In this document: positions 36,476 to 44,694 of the stretch, one piece after another | How positions within the stretch are numbered: the stretch's first letter is position 1 | Layout: the number at the start of each line of letters is the position of its first letter | Assembly: GCF_003206575.1 (NCBI RefSeq) | Contig: NZ_PZJO01000010.1 | Location: 196,763-246,673, forward strand | Length of the DNA stretch: 49,911 nt | Direction: 5' to 3' | From: Salinicola endophyticus | GTDB lineage: Bacteria; Pseudomonadota; Gammaproteobacteria; Pseudomonadales; Halomonadaceae | Notes under the pieces: generated by a model | What the model saw: the letters and a program-made list of their open reading frames with translations, nothing else | What the model was told of the DNA's origin: nothing | Database searches by the model: none | Made by a program: the position numbers and the translations under genes

Positions 36476-36958
36476 ATGACGGTGGCGATCCTGCTCGGGA
36501 TCGCCACCGTCGTGTATCCGCTTCCCTGGCTGGCGGTCAAGCAGGGCGCCGAGTGGCGCCTGGCACTGCCCGGGTGGGCCGGCACCACCTTCAAGATCCG
36601 CTGGATGCACTCGGTGGAGAAGGAGGATTGGGAAGAGTGGTACCGGATCACCGCCGACGGCGCGATCGAGATCACCGGTACCCGCTTCAAGACCTTCGGC
36701 GCGGGTGTGCCTGCCCATGCGGGGAAGGAGACCCATCTCGACAATGGCTGGGTGGTGATGACCGGCATCGATCGAGTGGTCGATCCGCTGGCGATCCAGG
36801 CGGCGGTGGAGGAGCACTACCGCATGATCTTCGCTGGCCACGTGATTCCGCTGTCGCGCCATGCTCCGCCCCCCATCCTGACCTTTTCTGTGATAAAAGC
36901 GCCTTTGTGGCAGGTACTCCCGGCGTTGCTGCGGCCGTGGGTACCCTGGCTCAACTAG
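36476..36958 (+). CDS. DUF1850 protein of a TAXI-TRAP operon
   Basis: Small protein of 160 residues with one N-terminal hydrophobic segment (TVAILLGIATVVYPLPWLAV) and a periplasmic domain carrying WMHSVEKEDWEEWY, typical of DUF1850. Such genes sit between TAXI receptor and permease genes; the function is not known. I choose the ATG at 36476; a GTG at 36473 is also in frame. The frame stays open further up through repeat copy B, but that part is repeat sequence. No good ribosome site is visible, because the repeat abuts the start. Confidence 0.82.
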   Translation: MTVAILLGIATVVYPLPWLAVKQGAEWRLALPGWAGTTFKIRWMHSVEKEDWEEWYRITADGAIEITGTRFKTFGAGVPAHAGKETHLDNGWVVMTGIDRVVDPLAIQAAVEEHYRMIFAGHVIPLSRHAPPPILTFSVIKAPLWQVLPALLRPWVPWLN

Positions 36959-36973
36959 ACGTAGGGAATCGAT

Positions 36974-39163
36974 ATGTCAGAACAAAAAGTGGTGCTTTCC
37001 GCCGATGGTCCCGAGGACCCTTCGGTCAAGGAGGCGCTGGAGAAATTCGATCGTGAGAGTCTGGTGCGCGACCGGCTGCCGCTGGTGGTGGTCCAGTTCG
37101 TCACCGTGATCAGCGTGCTGCTGGCGCTGTTTCACCTCTACACCTCGTTCTCCGGGCCGTTGGTGGACGTGGCCCAGCGCAGTATCCACCTCTATACCCT
37201 GTTGGCTCTGGCCTTCATTCTCTATCCGCTGACGCGACGCGGCGCGCGTGACCGGGTGCCCTGGGGCGACGCGGCGCTGGCGCTGGTGGCGTTCGCCATC
37301 GGGGTCTACATGCTGGTGGTCTCGGACCGGGTGATCGCTTCCGCCGGGCGCATCAATCAGACCGACATGGTCGTCGGCTTCGTAGCGATCCTGCTGGTGC
37401 TCGACGCCACTCGGCGGGTCACCGGCTGGGGGCTGACCATCCTGGCCACGCTGTTCCTGCTCTACGGCTTCTACGCCAAGCTGTCGTTCTACCCGGTGCT
37501 CAACGAGAACATCATCCTCGCCACCTGTCGCCAGATCGCCTCGCATCTGGTGTTCATCACCGAGGGGTTGTTGGGGACCGCGATCGGGGTCTCGGCGAGC
37601 TATATCATCCTGTTCATTCTGTTCGGTGCCTTCCTCGGCAAGTCCGGGCTGGGCCAGCTGTTCAACGACCTGGCACTGGCGATCGCCGGGCACACCCGCG
37701 GCGGCCCGGCCAAGGTCGCGGTGATCGCCAGCGGCTTTCTCGGCTCGATCAACGGTTCGGCGATCGCCAACGTGGTGACTACCGGCGCCTTCACCATCCC
37801 GCTGATGAAGAAGACCGGGTACAAGCCCAACTTCGCCGGGGCGGTGGAAGCGGCTGCCAGCGTCGGCGGCCAGATCCTGCCACCGATCATGGGCGCGGCG
37901 GCTTTCATCATGGCCGAGGTGCTGTCGGTGCCCTACACCCAGGTGATCCTGGCCGGCATCATCCCGGCCCTGCTCTACTATCTCGGGGTGCTGTTCCAGG
38001 TCCATCTGCGCGCCATGCGCAACGGCCTCGAAGGGATTCCGCGCGATCAGCTGACACCGCTGAAGACGGTGATGCTCAAGCGCGGCCATCTGCTGGTGCC
38101 GATGGCGGTGCTGCTGTGGCTGCTGTTCGACGGCCGCGCGCCGTTCTTCGCCGCCTTCTGGTCGATCGCCGCCACCGTGCTGATCTGCGGTACCCGCCGG
38201 GTCACCGTGGGGCTCGCCCTGATCCTGGTGCTCCTGATCCTGGAGCCGCAACTGCGCGCGCTGTTCGCCGGCAACCCGCTGCCCAATTTCCCGGCCAGCC
38301 GCTGGACGCTGTTCCTGGTGATTCTGGTGCCGGTGGCGATCAATGCGCTGCGCGCCAAGCTCGGCATGGTGGCCGAGAAGATGGATGTCGCCGACTGTCG
38401 CGATGCCATGGCCGATGGCGTGCGCAACGCCATTCCGGTCGCCGTGGCGTGCGGCGCGGTGGGGATCATCGTGGGCATCGCCACCCTGACCGGTATCGCC
38501 CTGGACGCCGCCGACGCGGTGGTCACTCTGGGCCAGCAGATCCCGATCCCGATGATTCAGCTGCTGGTCACCCTGGTGCTGACCATGATCGCCTCGATCG
38601 TGCTCGGCATGGGGCTGCCGAGCATCCCCACCTATATCATCACCAGCACCATGGCGGCGCCGATCCTGCTCAACCTGCCGCTGTTCCGTGAGTTGGCCGG
38701 AAGCAACGACACTGCGATCTTCGTCGCCCACATGTTCGTGTTCTACTTCGGGCTGTTCGCCAACCTGACGCCGCCGGTGGCGCTGGCCGCCTATGCCGGT
38801 GCCGGCATCAGCGGTGGCTCGCCCAATGCCACCGGCTTCCAGGCGATGAAGCTCGCCATCGCCGGGTTTGTGGTGCCCTACATGTTCGTGTTCGCGCACA
38901 GCATGCTGATGATCGATGCCACCCTGTGGAACACGCTGTGGGTGATCGTCACCGGGGTGATCGGGGTGCTGCTGCTGGCGGTGGCGGTGGAGGGCTATCT
39001 ACGCCGGCCGCTCAATCCCTTCTGGCGGATCCTGGCGGCGATCGGCGCGCTGGCGCTGATCTTCCCGGGGCTGGCCAGCGATGTCGTCGGCGCGGTGATC
39101 ACCGTGGTGCTGTTCCTGCTGGCCAAGGCCAAGCCGCCCCAGCAGGCTCCGGTCGGCAACTGA
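36974..39163 (+). CDS. TRAP transporter fused permease (4TM/12TM, TAXI type)
   Basis: Inner-membrane permease of 729 residues that joins the small DctQ-like and large DctM-like subunits of a TRAP transporter, about 16-18 helices. Family marks include GLGQLFNDLALAIAG, GSINGSAIANVVTTGAFTIPLMKK (about 255-278), GQILPPIMGAAAFIMAE, and GMGLPSIPTYIITS near 548. It uses the Na+ gradient with the TAXI receptor at 35049. It starts 15 bp after DUF1850, behind AGGGAA. A strong terminator follows. Confidence 0.95.
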   Translation: MSEQKVVLSADGPEDPSVKEALEKFDRESLVRDRLPLVVVQFVTVISVLLALFHLYTSFSGPLVDVAQRSIHLYTLLALAFILYPLTRRGARDRVPWGDAALALVAFAIGVYMLVVSDRVIASAGRINQTDMVVGFVAILLVLDATRRVTGWGLTILATLFLLYGFYAKLSFYPVLNENIILATCRQIASHLVFITEGLLGTAIGVSASYIILFILFGAFLGKSGLGQLFNDLALAIAGHTRGGPAKVAVIASGFLGSINGSAIANVVTTGAFTIPLMKKTGYKPNFAGAVEAAASVGGQILPPIMGAAAFIMAEVLSVPYTQVILAGIIPALLYYLGVLFQVHLRAMRNGLEGIPRDQLTPLKTVMLKRGHLLVPMAVLLWLLFDGRAPFFAAFWSIAATVLICGTRRVTVGLALILVLLILEPQLRALFAGNPLPNFPASRWTLFLVILVPVAINALRAKLGMVAEKMDVADCRDAMADGVRNAIPVAVACGAVGIIVGIATLTGIALDAADAVVTLGQQIPIPMIQLLVTLVLTMIASIVLGMGLPSIPTYIITSTMAAPILLNLPLFRELAGSNDTAIFVAHMFVFYFGLFANLTPPVALAAYAGAGISGGSPNATGFQAMKLAIAGFVVPYMFVFAHSMLMIDATLWNTLWVIVTGVIGVLLLAVAVEGYLRRPLNPFWRILAAIGALALIFPGLASDVVGAVITVVLFLLAKAKPPQQAPVGN

Positions 39164-39191
39164 CGGCTGCTTGGCAGCGGTCTGCCACCAC

Positions 39192-39226
39192 ACGACGACG
39201 CCCGCTGATGCGGGCGTCGTCGTTTT
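39192..39226 (+). terminator. Terminator after the TRAP permease gene
   Basis: Perfect 14-bp stem ACGACGACGCCCGC / GCGGGCGTCGTCGT with a TGAT loop and a T tract. Confidence 0.9.
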
Positions 39227-39799
39227 CGTTCCGGGCTGGGCGCCAATGCCTGTAGGGCGGGGCCGGATGCGGAGCGCAAGCCTCTGTTCCTGCGACTCTT
39301 TCTCAGATACAAAAAATGACAGGGGTTATTGAACCGTTGTTCGGCTATAACTCCATGATTAAGGGAACTTAAGTATTGTTATTAGCAAAAGTGATGCGGG
39401 GATTATCATATTTGCCTTGGTTACCGCCCAGAGACGATGCATGCTGAGCGGGCTCACTTAGCCAAGCGGCGTGACCGCAAAGGACTGCGGGGTGAGCTCT
39501 GATGGGCGGCGTTCGCCACCCAATTCGCCTTCGATCTATCTTCCTGTCTGCCTCTTCTTTCCGATCTGCTGCCGGACCTTTCGTTCGTCTGCGTCTGGGG
39601 GGCTCCCTAGGGTGTCTCTCCCTTCCTTGACCATCTCTTCACGGCTGTCTCTTCAGGGTTGTCTCTTCATGACTGCCTTGCCCTGATGCTATCCCCTGGC
39701 TGTCTTCACCGTCGTCTCCCATGGCATCATGCGCCAGCTTTCCGTGTCGCGGAAGCGTCGATCCTTTCAGCGCAGCGCGCTCAGCGAAACGGAGGTCAT
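39227..39799. other. Long non-coding region before a small membrane protein gene
   Basis: 573 bp without a convincing gene. The first part (about 39300-39420) is A/T-rich and promoter-like. Next comes a GC-rich part with a strong hairpin (TGGGCGGCG / CGCCACCCA) around 39500-39520. From about 39530 to 39720 the plus strand is pyrimidine-rich, with TCTCTTCA repeated at 39634, 39648 and 39662 (period 14). It could be a transcribed leader or a small RNA. I could not match it to a known riboswitch. Confidence 0.4.
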
Positions 39800-39934
39800 A
39801 TGCAGGGCTCTCTCATCGGCATCGTCGCCGGCATGGCAGTGTGGCTGGCCAGCGGCGAGTGGGGTTGGGGTATCGGTGTCGGTATCGCGGTGGGCATTGC
39901 CTGGGATCTTTGGCGCCAGCGTCCATGGCGCTGA
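39800..39934 (+). CDS. Small membrane protein, 44 residues
   Basis: Short frame from the ATG at 39800 with an ideal GGAGG site 5 bp upstream. It is hydrophobic and glycine-rich (MQGSLIGIVAGMAVWLASG, then GIGVGIAVGIAWDLW), predicted to form one or two helices, and ends in basic RQRPWR. I do not recognise a family. The strong ribosome site and coherent membrane pattern support a real gene; the short length leaves doubt. Confidence 0.6.
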   Translation: MQGSLIGIVAGMAVWLASGEWGWGIGVGIAVGIAWDLWRQRPWR

Positions 39935-40063
39935 GGCACGCCATCGTGCAGGCCGCCGGCACCGTTCGGTGCGCCGGCGACGCCGCTGACGGGGCGGGGG
40001 TGTAATACAATAGCGTCAGGGGTGTGCGCTACCCTTGCAGGACACGTTAGACGGACGCGCGCC

Positions 40064-41032
40064 ATGCCCGCTCATCACGACCACGCCCACCATCATGATC
40101 ATCATCACGATCATGGCGGCCATCACCATCATCACGACCATACGCCTGAAGTGACCGCCGACAGCGCCAAGCGGGTCAAATGGGCGATGCTGCTCACCGC
40201 TGGCTTCATGCTGGCGGAGGTCGTGGGTGGCTGGGTGTCCGGCTCGCTGGCGCTGCTGGCCGATGCCGGGCACATGTTCAGCGACAGCTTCTCGCTCGGC
40301 CTGGCGCTGTTCGCCTTCGCCATGGGCCGGCGTGCGCCGGATACCCGGCGTACCTTTGGCTATCAGCGTTTCCAGGTGCTTGCCGCTTTCGTCAACGGGC
40401 TGACCCTGTTCGGCATCGCAGTGTGGATCTTCATCGCCGCGGTGCAGCGTTTCACCCAACCGGTGGAGGTGCTGGCCGGGCCGATGATGGTCATCGCCGT
40501 ACTCGGGTTGTTGGTCAATCTGGTGGTGTTCAAGATTCTCCACGGGGGCGATCAGGAGAATCTCAACCTGCGCGGTGCGCTGCTTCACGTACTCGGCGAT
40601 CTGCTTGGTTCGGTAGCGGCGATCGTGGCCTCGGTGGTGATCCTGCTCACCGGTTGGACACCGATCGACCCGCTGCTCTCGGTGCTCGCCGCCGGGCTGA
40701 TCCTGCGGGCGGCCTGGACGATCCTGCGGCGTTCCGCCCACACCCTGCTCGAAGGCACCCCGGAGGGGCTCGACGTGGATCAGATCCGGCAGGCGCTGCT
40801 GGCGGTCGAGGGCGTCAGCGGGCTGCACGACATGCACGTCTGGGGCCTCACGCCGCAGGACCCGCTGCTCAGCGCGCATCTGGTGATCGCCTCGGCCGAT
40901 CAGCACGATGCGGTCATCGAGCGCGCCTATGGGGTGCTGCAGGAGCGCTTCGCGATCCATCACGCCACGCTCCAGGTCGAGACCGCCGCCTGCCGTACCG
41001 GTGGCGACTGCCACGCGGGTGTCCATCCCTGA
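40064..41032 (+). CDS. Cation diffusion facilitator metal exporter (ZitB/CzcD type)
   Basis: Inner-membrane Zn2+ (or Co2+/Cd2+) proton antiporter of 322 residues from the ATG at 40064. The cytosolic N-terminus has 16 His in its first 26 residues, a metal-binding tail. Six helices follow; metal-site HxxxD motifs are HMFSD in helix 2 and HVLGD in helix 5. The C-terminal domain (GVSGLHDMHVW) is the dimerising metal-sensing fold. It appears to be a single-gene unit. Confidence 0.95.
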   Translation: MPAHHDHAHHHDHHHDHGGHHHHHDHTPEVTADSAKRVKWAMLLTAGFMLAEVVGGWVSGSLALLADAGHMFSDSFSLGLALFAFAMGRRAPDTRRTFGYQRFQVLAAFVNGLTLFGIAVWIFIAAVQRFTQPVEVLAGPMMVIAVLGLLVNLVVFKILHGGDQENLNLRGALLHVLGDLLGSVAAIVASVVILLTGWTPIDPLLSVLAAGLILRAAWTILRRSAHTLLEGTPEGLDVDQIRQALLAVEGVSGLHDMHVWGLTPQDPLLSAHLVIASADQHDAVIERAYGVLQERFAIHHATLQVETAACRTGGDCHAGVHP

Positions 41033-41247
41033 TTCCGCCCCTGACGCGGCCCGATCGAACGTCATGCGTGAAGGCGCTTGCATGACCGGTTTTCATGCCG
41101 GGCCGCGGAAAGTTTCATTGGCCGGGGCCCAGGGCGGCGGGCACAATGAGCCCATGTCGTAGAGAGGCTCGCGCGGGTCGTGACGGGCGTCCGCTGGCCC
41201 GAGCCGGCACCTCTCCCTCCTGATCCGATTTCGAGACGAAGGCGCGC

Positions 41248-42084
41248 ATGAATCCGCATCTCCCCCTGGGTATCAGCTTCGAGTTCTTTCCCCCCAATAC
41301 CGCGGCCGGGCGGGAAAAGCTCGCCGCCACGCGGGATGCGCTGAGTGCGCGTTCGCCGCGTTTCTTTTCGGTCACCTACGGTGCCGGTGGTTCGACCCAG
41401 GCGCGCACCCTCGATACCGTCGAGGCGCTGCGCCAGGGTGGCGTCTCTACAGCCCCCCATCTCTCCTGCGTGGGCAGCGACAAGGCCGCGATACGCGATC
41501 TGCTCGGACGCTATCGTGAGTCGGGCATCGAGAGCCTGGTCGCACTGCGCGGTGATCTGCCCTCGGGCATGGGCGGGGCGGGTGAGCTGCGTTATGCCAA
41601 CGAGCTGGTCGAGTTCGTGCGCGCCGAGACCGGCGACCATTTCGAGATCGCTGTGGCGGCCTATCCCGAAGCGCATCCGCAGGCGGCGGACGTCGAGCGT
41701 GATCTGGAGAACTTCGCACGCAAGGTGAAGGCCGGCGCCGACTTCGCCATCACCCAGTACTTCTTCAACGCCGACGCCTACTTCCACTTCGTCGATCGGG
41801 TCCGCGCACTGGGCGTGGAGACGCCGATCGTGCCCGGCATCATGCCGATCACCAACTACAGCAAGCTGGCACGTTTCTCCGACACCTGCGGCGCCGACAT
41901 TCCGCGCTGGGTGCGCAAGCAGCTCGAGGCCTACGGCGACGACCAGCAGAGCATCCAGGCCTTCGGGACCGAGGTGGTATCACGGCTCTGCCAGCGTCTG
42001 CTCGATGGCGGGGCGCCGGGTCTGCACTTCTACACCCTCAATCAGGCCGCCCCGTCGTTGCGCATTCTCGACAATCTGGCGTGA
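41248..42084 (+). CDS. metF: 5,10-methylenetetrahydrofolate reductase
   Basis: Flavoenzyme that reduces methylene-THF to methyl-THF for methionine synthesis. The 278-residue protein begins with the family segment ISFEFFPPNT, and later has VTYGAGGSTQ (near 47), the LRGD substrate motif (near 109), and GADFAITQYFFN (near 165). It serves the same methionine/SAM cycle as metK about 9 kb upstream. I looked for an S-adenosylhomocysteine riboswitch upstream and could not support one. Confidence 0.97.
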   Translation: MNPHLPLGISFEFFPPNTAAGREKLAATRDALSARSPRFFSVTYGAGGSTQARTLDTVEALRQGGVSTAPHLSCVGSDKAAIRDLLGRYRESGIESLVALRGDLPSGMGGAGELRYANELVEFVRAETGDHFEIAVAAYPEAHPQAADVERDLENFARKVKAGADFAITQYFFNADAYFHFVDRVRALGVETPIVPGIMPITNYSKLARFSDTCGADIPRWVRKQLEAYGDDQQSIQAFGTEVVSRLCQRLLDGGAPGLHFYTLNQAAPSLRILDNLA

Positions 42085-42187
42085 GATCGGGACGTCGCAG
42101 CGTCGCGCGACTTCGACTAGGTTGAGAGCGGCGGGCGAGCAATGGGCTGGCCCGTTCAGCACATCACGGTCGAATCGGAGGTGAACG

Positions 42188-42715
42188 ATGCAACGGACGA
42201 TGGCGAGCGCCCTGGGCGCGGGTATCCTGCTGACGCTGGCGGGGCTGGCACAGGCCGATACCCAGGTCGACATGCATAGCGTCTCCACCCAAGGGGTGGG
42301 TGAGTCCATCGGGACCATCACCGCCAAGGATACCGATTACGGGCTGCTGCTGACGCCCGAGCTTTCCGGTCTCGAGCCCGGTATCCACGGTTTTCACCTG
42401 CACACCAACGCCAGCTGCGATCCCAGCGAGAGCGATGGCAAGGTGACCCCGGCAGGGGCCGCGGGCGGCCACTTCGATCCCGAGCAGACCGACTCTCACC
42501 AGGGGCCGTACAGTGATGCCGGCCATCTCGGTGATCTGCCGGTACTGGCGGTGGATGCCCAGGGCGACGCCACCACCCCGGTGCTGGCGCCGCGCCTGAG
42601 CGAAGCGGATCTCTCCGGCCACGCCTTCGTCATCCACTCAGGCGGCGACAACTACAGCGATCAACCCAAGCTGGGTGGCGGCGGGGCGCGCGTTGCCTGC
42701 GGCGTGATCAAGTAA
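42188..42715 (+). CDS. sodC: Periplasmic Cu/Zn superoxide dismutase
   Basis: Dismutates superoxide in the periplasm. It has 175 residues with a signal peptide of about 23 residues (ending AQA). Metal ligands are visible as His70 and His72 (GFHLHTN), His95 (GGHFDP), a zinc Asp at about 116 (GHLGDLP) and His150 (FVIHSGGD). Cys77 and Cys171 can form the conserved disulfide. The ATG has GGAGGTGAACG upstream. A UUCG-loop hairpin follows. Confidence 0.96.
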   Translation: MQRTMASALGAGILLTLAGLAQADTQVDMHSVSTQGVGESIGTITAKDTDYGLLLTPELSGLEPGIHGFHLHTNASCDPSESDGKVTPAGAAGGHFDPEQTDSHQGPYSDAGHLGDLPVLAVDAQGDATTPVLAPRLSEADLSGHAFVIHSGGDNYSDQPKLGGGGARVACGVIK

Positions 42716-42744
42716 CGTCGTACCGCTCGGCACCGGTACTCCTT

Positions 42745-42772
42745 CCACGGCCCCGCTTCGGCGGGGCCGTGG
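42745..42772 (+). terminator. Terminator after sodC
   Basis: Perfect 12-bp stem CCACGGCCCCGC / GCGGGGCCGTGG with a TTCG loop, but no U tract. Confidence 0.7.
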
Positions 42773-42924
42773 CGTGTGCGGGCTCATGCCGAATCGGCGG
42801 GGTATCGCCGGAATTCGGGTGCGGCATGGCTGATATCCGAAACGCCGCTGTCTAAGCTATTGTTTTCCATAGGTCGCAAGCCGCATAATCTGGCTATTTA
42901 TCCAGTCTTGGAGCGGCGGCACCG

Positions 42925-43608
42925 ATGGCCAACTTTCGCACCCACTTCGGGGTCGCCAGCGTGGGGGGACTCGTGGTCTCCCAGGCGGGATGGCAGGCGT
43001 CGCTCTATGGGCTGTGGCAGGCGGCGGCGATCGCCGGTCTGGTGACCTTCGGCGGCATTCTGCCCGACATCGATGCTGACAACTCCCGCGCGGTGCGCCT
43101 GATCTTTCAGATCCTGGCGTTGATCGCCATCGTCGTGGCGGTGCTGCTGCTGCAGCATCGGGTCACGCCGGCGCAGCTGTTCGCCGCCTGTGGGGCCACC
43201 TATCTGGCGGTGCGCTATCTGGCCAGCGCGCTGTTCGCCCGCTTCACCGTGCATCGCGGGCTGTGGCACTCGCTGCTGGCGGCGGCACTCAGCGGGCTGA
43301 CGACGACAGCGGCGAGTTTCACCCTGCTCGGCCAGCCGGCGCCGCTGGCCTGGCTGCATGGCCTGGCGCTGACGCTCGGCTTTCTCATCCATCTGGCGCT
43401 GGACGAGCTCTACAGCGTCGATCTCACCGGGGCGCGGTTCAAGCGCTCCTTCGGCACCGCGCTCAAGCCGTTCGACTGGAAGGCCCCCGGCAGTTCACTG
43501 ATGCTGCTGCTGACCTCGGTGCATCTGATCGCCTGGCTGCCGCCGCTGGCGGTACTGCGAGAGGTGCTGACACACGGCCTGGGACTGGGATGGGGATTGG
43601 GGCGCTAG
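42925..43608 (+). CDS. YdjM-like membrane-bound metal-dependent hydrolase (DUF457)
   Basis: A 227-residue inner-membrane protein with several helices. It has the family's metal-type motifs THFG at the N-terminus, GGILPDIDAD (about 43-52), HRGLWHS (about 110-116) and LIHLALDELYSVD (about 156). E. coli YdjM is LexA-controlled, but no clear LexA box is visible here. The enzymatic role is not established. It stands alone on the plus strand between sodC and the HAD gene. Confidence 0.85.
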   Translation: MANFRTHFGVASVGGLVVSQAGWQASLYGLWQAAAIAGLVTFGGILPDIDADNSRAVRLIFQILALIAIVVAVLLLQHRVTPAQLFAACGATYLAVRYLASALFARFTVHRGLWHSLLAAALSGLTTTAASFTLLGQPAPLAWLHGLALTLGFLIHLALDELYSVDLTGARFKRSFGTALKPFDWKAPGSSLMLLLTSVHLIAWLPPLAVLREVLTHGLGLGWGLGR

Positions 43609-43671
43609 GCGGCCACGCCTTTAGGCATTGCGTTCTACACTGAGGGGCCAACCACCCAAGGGAGAGGCCCT

Positions 43672-44337
43672 GTGCATCTGGTCTTCGACGTCAATGAAAC
43701 GCTGCTCGACACCGCCGCGCTGGACCCGCTGTTCATGCGCTGGTTCAGTACCGAGGCGCGCCGCGGCGAGTGGTTCCTGATCCTTCAGGAAACCTGGATG
43801 ACTGCCAATCTGGTCGGGCATTTCGCGCCCTTCGCCGAGCTGGCCAAGAGCGCGCTGCGTCAGCTGGGCGCCAAGCATGGGGTTTCGATCGCGCCCGCCG
43901 ACGAGCAGGCGCTGGTCGACGGCGTACTCGGCATGCCGGCGCATGCCGATGCCGTCGAGGCGCTGGCCGGGTTGCGCCAGCAGGGTCATACGCTCACCGC
44001 CCTGACCAACAGCGCCAGCGCGGCGGCGCAGCATCAGCTGGCCCAGGCGGGGCTGGCAGCCTACTTCGATGCCATTCTCAGCGTCGATCAGGTCGAGCGC
44101 TACAAGCCGGCACCGGAGCCCTATCGTGCGGCGGCGGCGCACTGGTCGGTCGCGCCCGAGGCGATGGTGATGGTGGCGGCACATGGTTGGGATCTGATCG
44201 GCGCCCAGGCGGTGGGCATGCGTACCGCGTTCGTGGCGCGCCCGGGCAAGGCCATGGACCCGGCACTTGAGCAGGTGCCCACCTGGCGCAGTGACGATCT
44301 GAGCCAGTTGATGGCCCAGGTCGTCGCGGCGGGATGA
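43672..44337 (+). CDS. HAD-superfamily haloacid dehalogenase type II
   Basis: A 221-residue cytosolic hydrolase. The GTG start at 43672 follows GGGAGAGG. HAD motifs: nucleophile Asp6 in FDVNETLLD, motif II LTNSA, motif III Lys in ERYKPAPEPY, and motif IV AAHGWDLIGA. The layout is that of L-2-haloacid dehalogenases; a phosphatase role is also possible since the class is broad. Confidence 0.88.
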   Translation: MHLVFDVNETLLDTAALDPLFMRWFSTEARRGEWFLILQETWMTANLVGHFAPFAELAKSALRQLGAKHGVSIAPADEQALVDGVLGMPAHADAVEALAGLRQQGHTLTALTNSASAAAQHQLAQAGLAAYFDAILSVDQVERYKPAPEPYRAAAAHWSVAPEAMVMVAAHGWDLIGAQAVGMRTAFVARPGKAMDPALEQVPTWRSDDLSQLMAQVVAAG

Positions 44338-44366
44338 GGCGATCCAGGCCGGTCAGCACCTAGTGC

Positions 44367-44624
44367 CTAGTGGCGGGTACCGGGGTCGATGATCTTGACC
44401 GTGCTGATCTCCTCGCGCGCCGGTTTCTGCGTCTCACGCGGCTGGTTGACCCGGGTCGGCAGTTCGTTCTGGGCGCTGTCTTCCACCGGTAACTGCTCGA
44501 AGAAGTCGCAGCTGACACAGTCGCGGTAACGGATACCGTTCTGCTCCCAGCTGCGTATGCGATCCATGGCCGCACAGCGCGGGCAGATGGCGCCGGCGAT
44601 GAAGCGTTTGGGGGTATGAGTCAT
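44367..44624 (-). CDS. yheV: YheV-type zinc-ribbon protein
   Basis: An 85-residue protein starting at 44624 (MTHTPKRFIAGA). It has a CPRC...CVSC pair of motifs that should bind one zinc, followed by a polar tail. YheV proteins are found beside prlC in gammaproteobacteria; their role is unknown. Here it starts about 70 bp after the prlC stop, in the same orientation. Confidence 0.85.
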   Translation of the reverse strand: MTHTPKRFIAGAICPRCAAMDRIRSWEQNGIRYRDCVSCDFFEQLPVEDSAQNELPTRVNQPRETQKPAREEISTVKIIDPGTRH

Positions 44625-44694
44625 GGCTGACCTCGCTGGCGACGCGGGCGGGGCTGGCCGGCCCGCGTCGCAGGGTGCGTGTCGGCGACGTCCG

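Noticed and set aside
36977-38899. 640-codon frame antisense to the TRAP permease
   Set aside because: Shadow of a clear fused permease gene; Gln/His/Asp-rich with no domain.
39420-39520. Possible cyclic di-GMP or fluoride riboswitch
   Set aside because: Pieces such as CCGCAAAGG and GGCGTTCGCC look similar, but the ordered conserved blocks and closing helices of either aptamer are missing.
41033-41247. Possible S-adenosylhomocysteine riboswitch before metF
   Set aside because: GC-rich with GAGCC/GGCTC pieces, but I could not find the conserved aptamer core in order.
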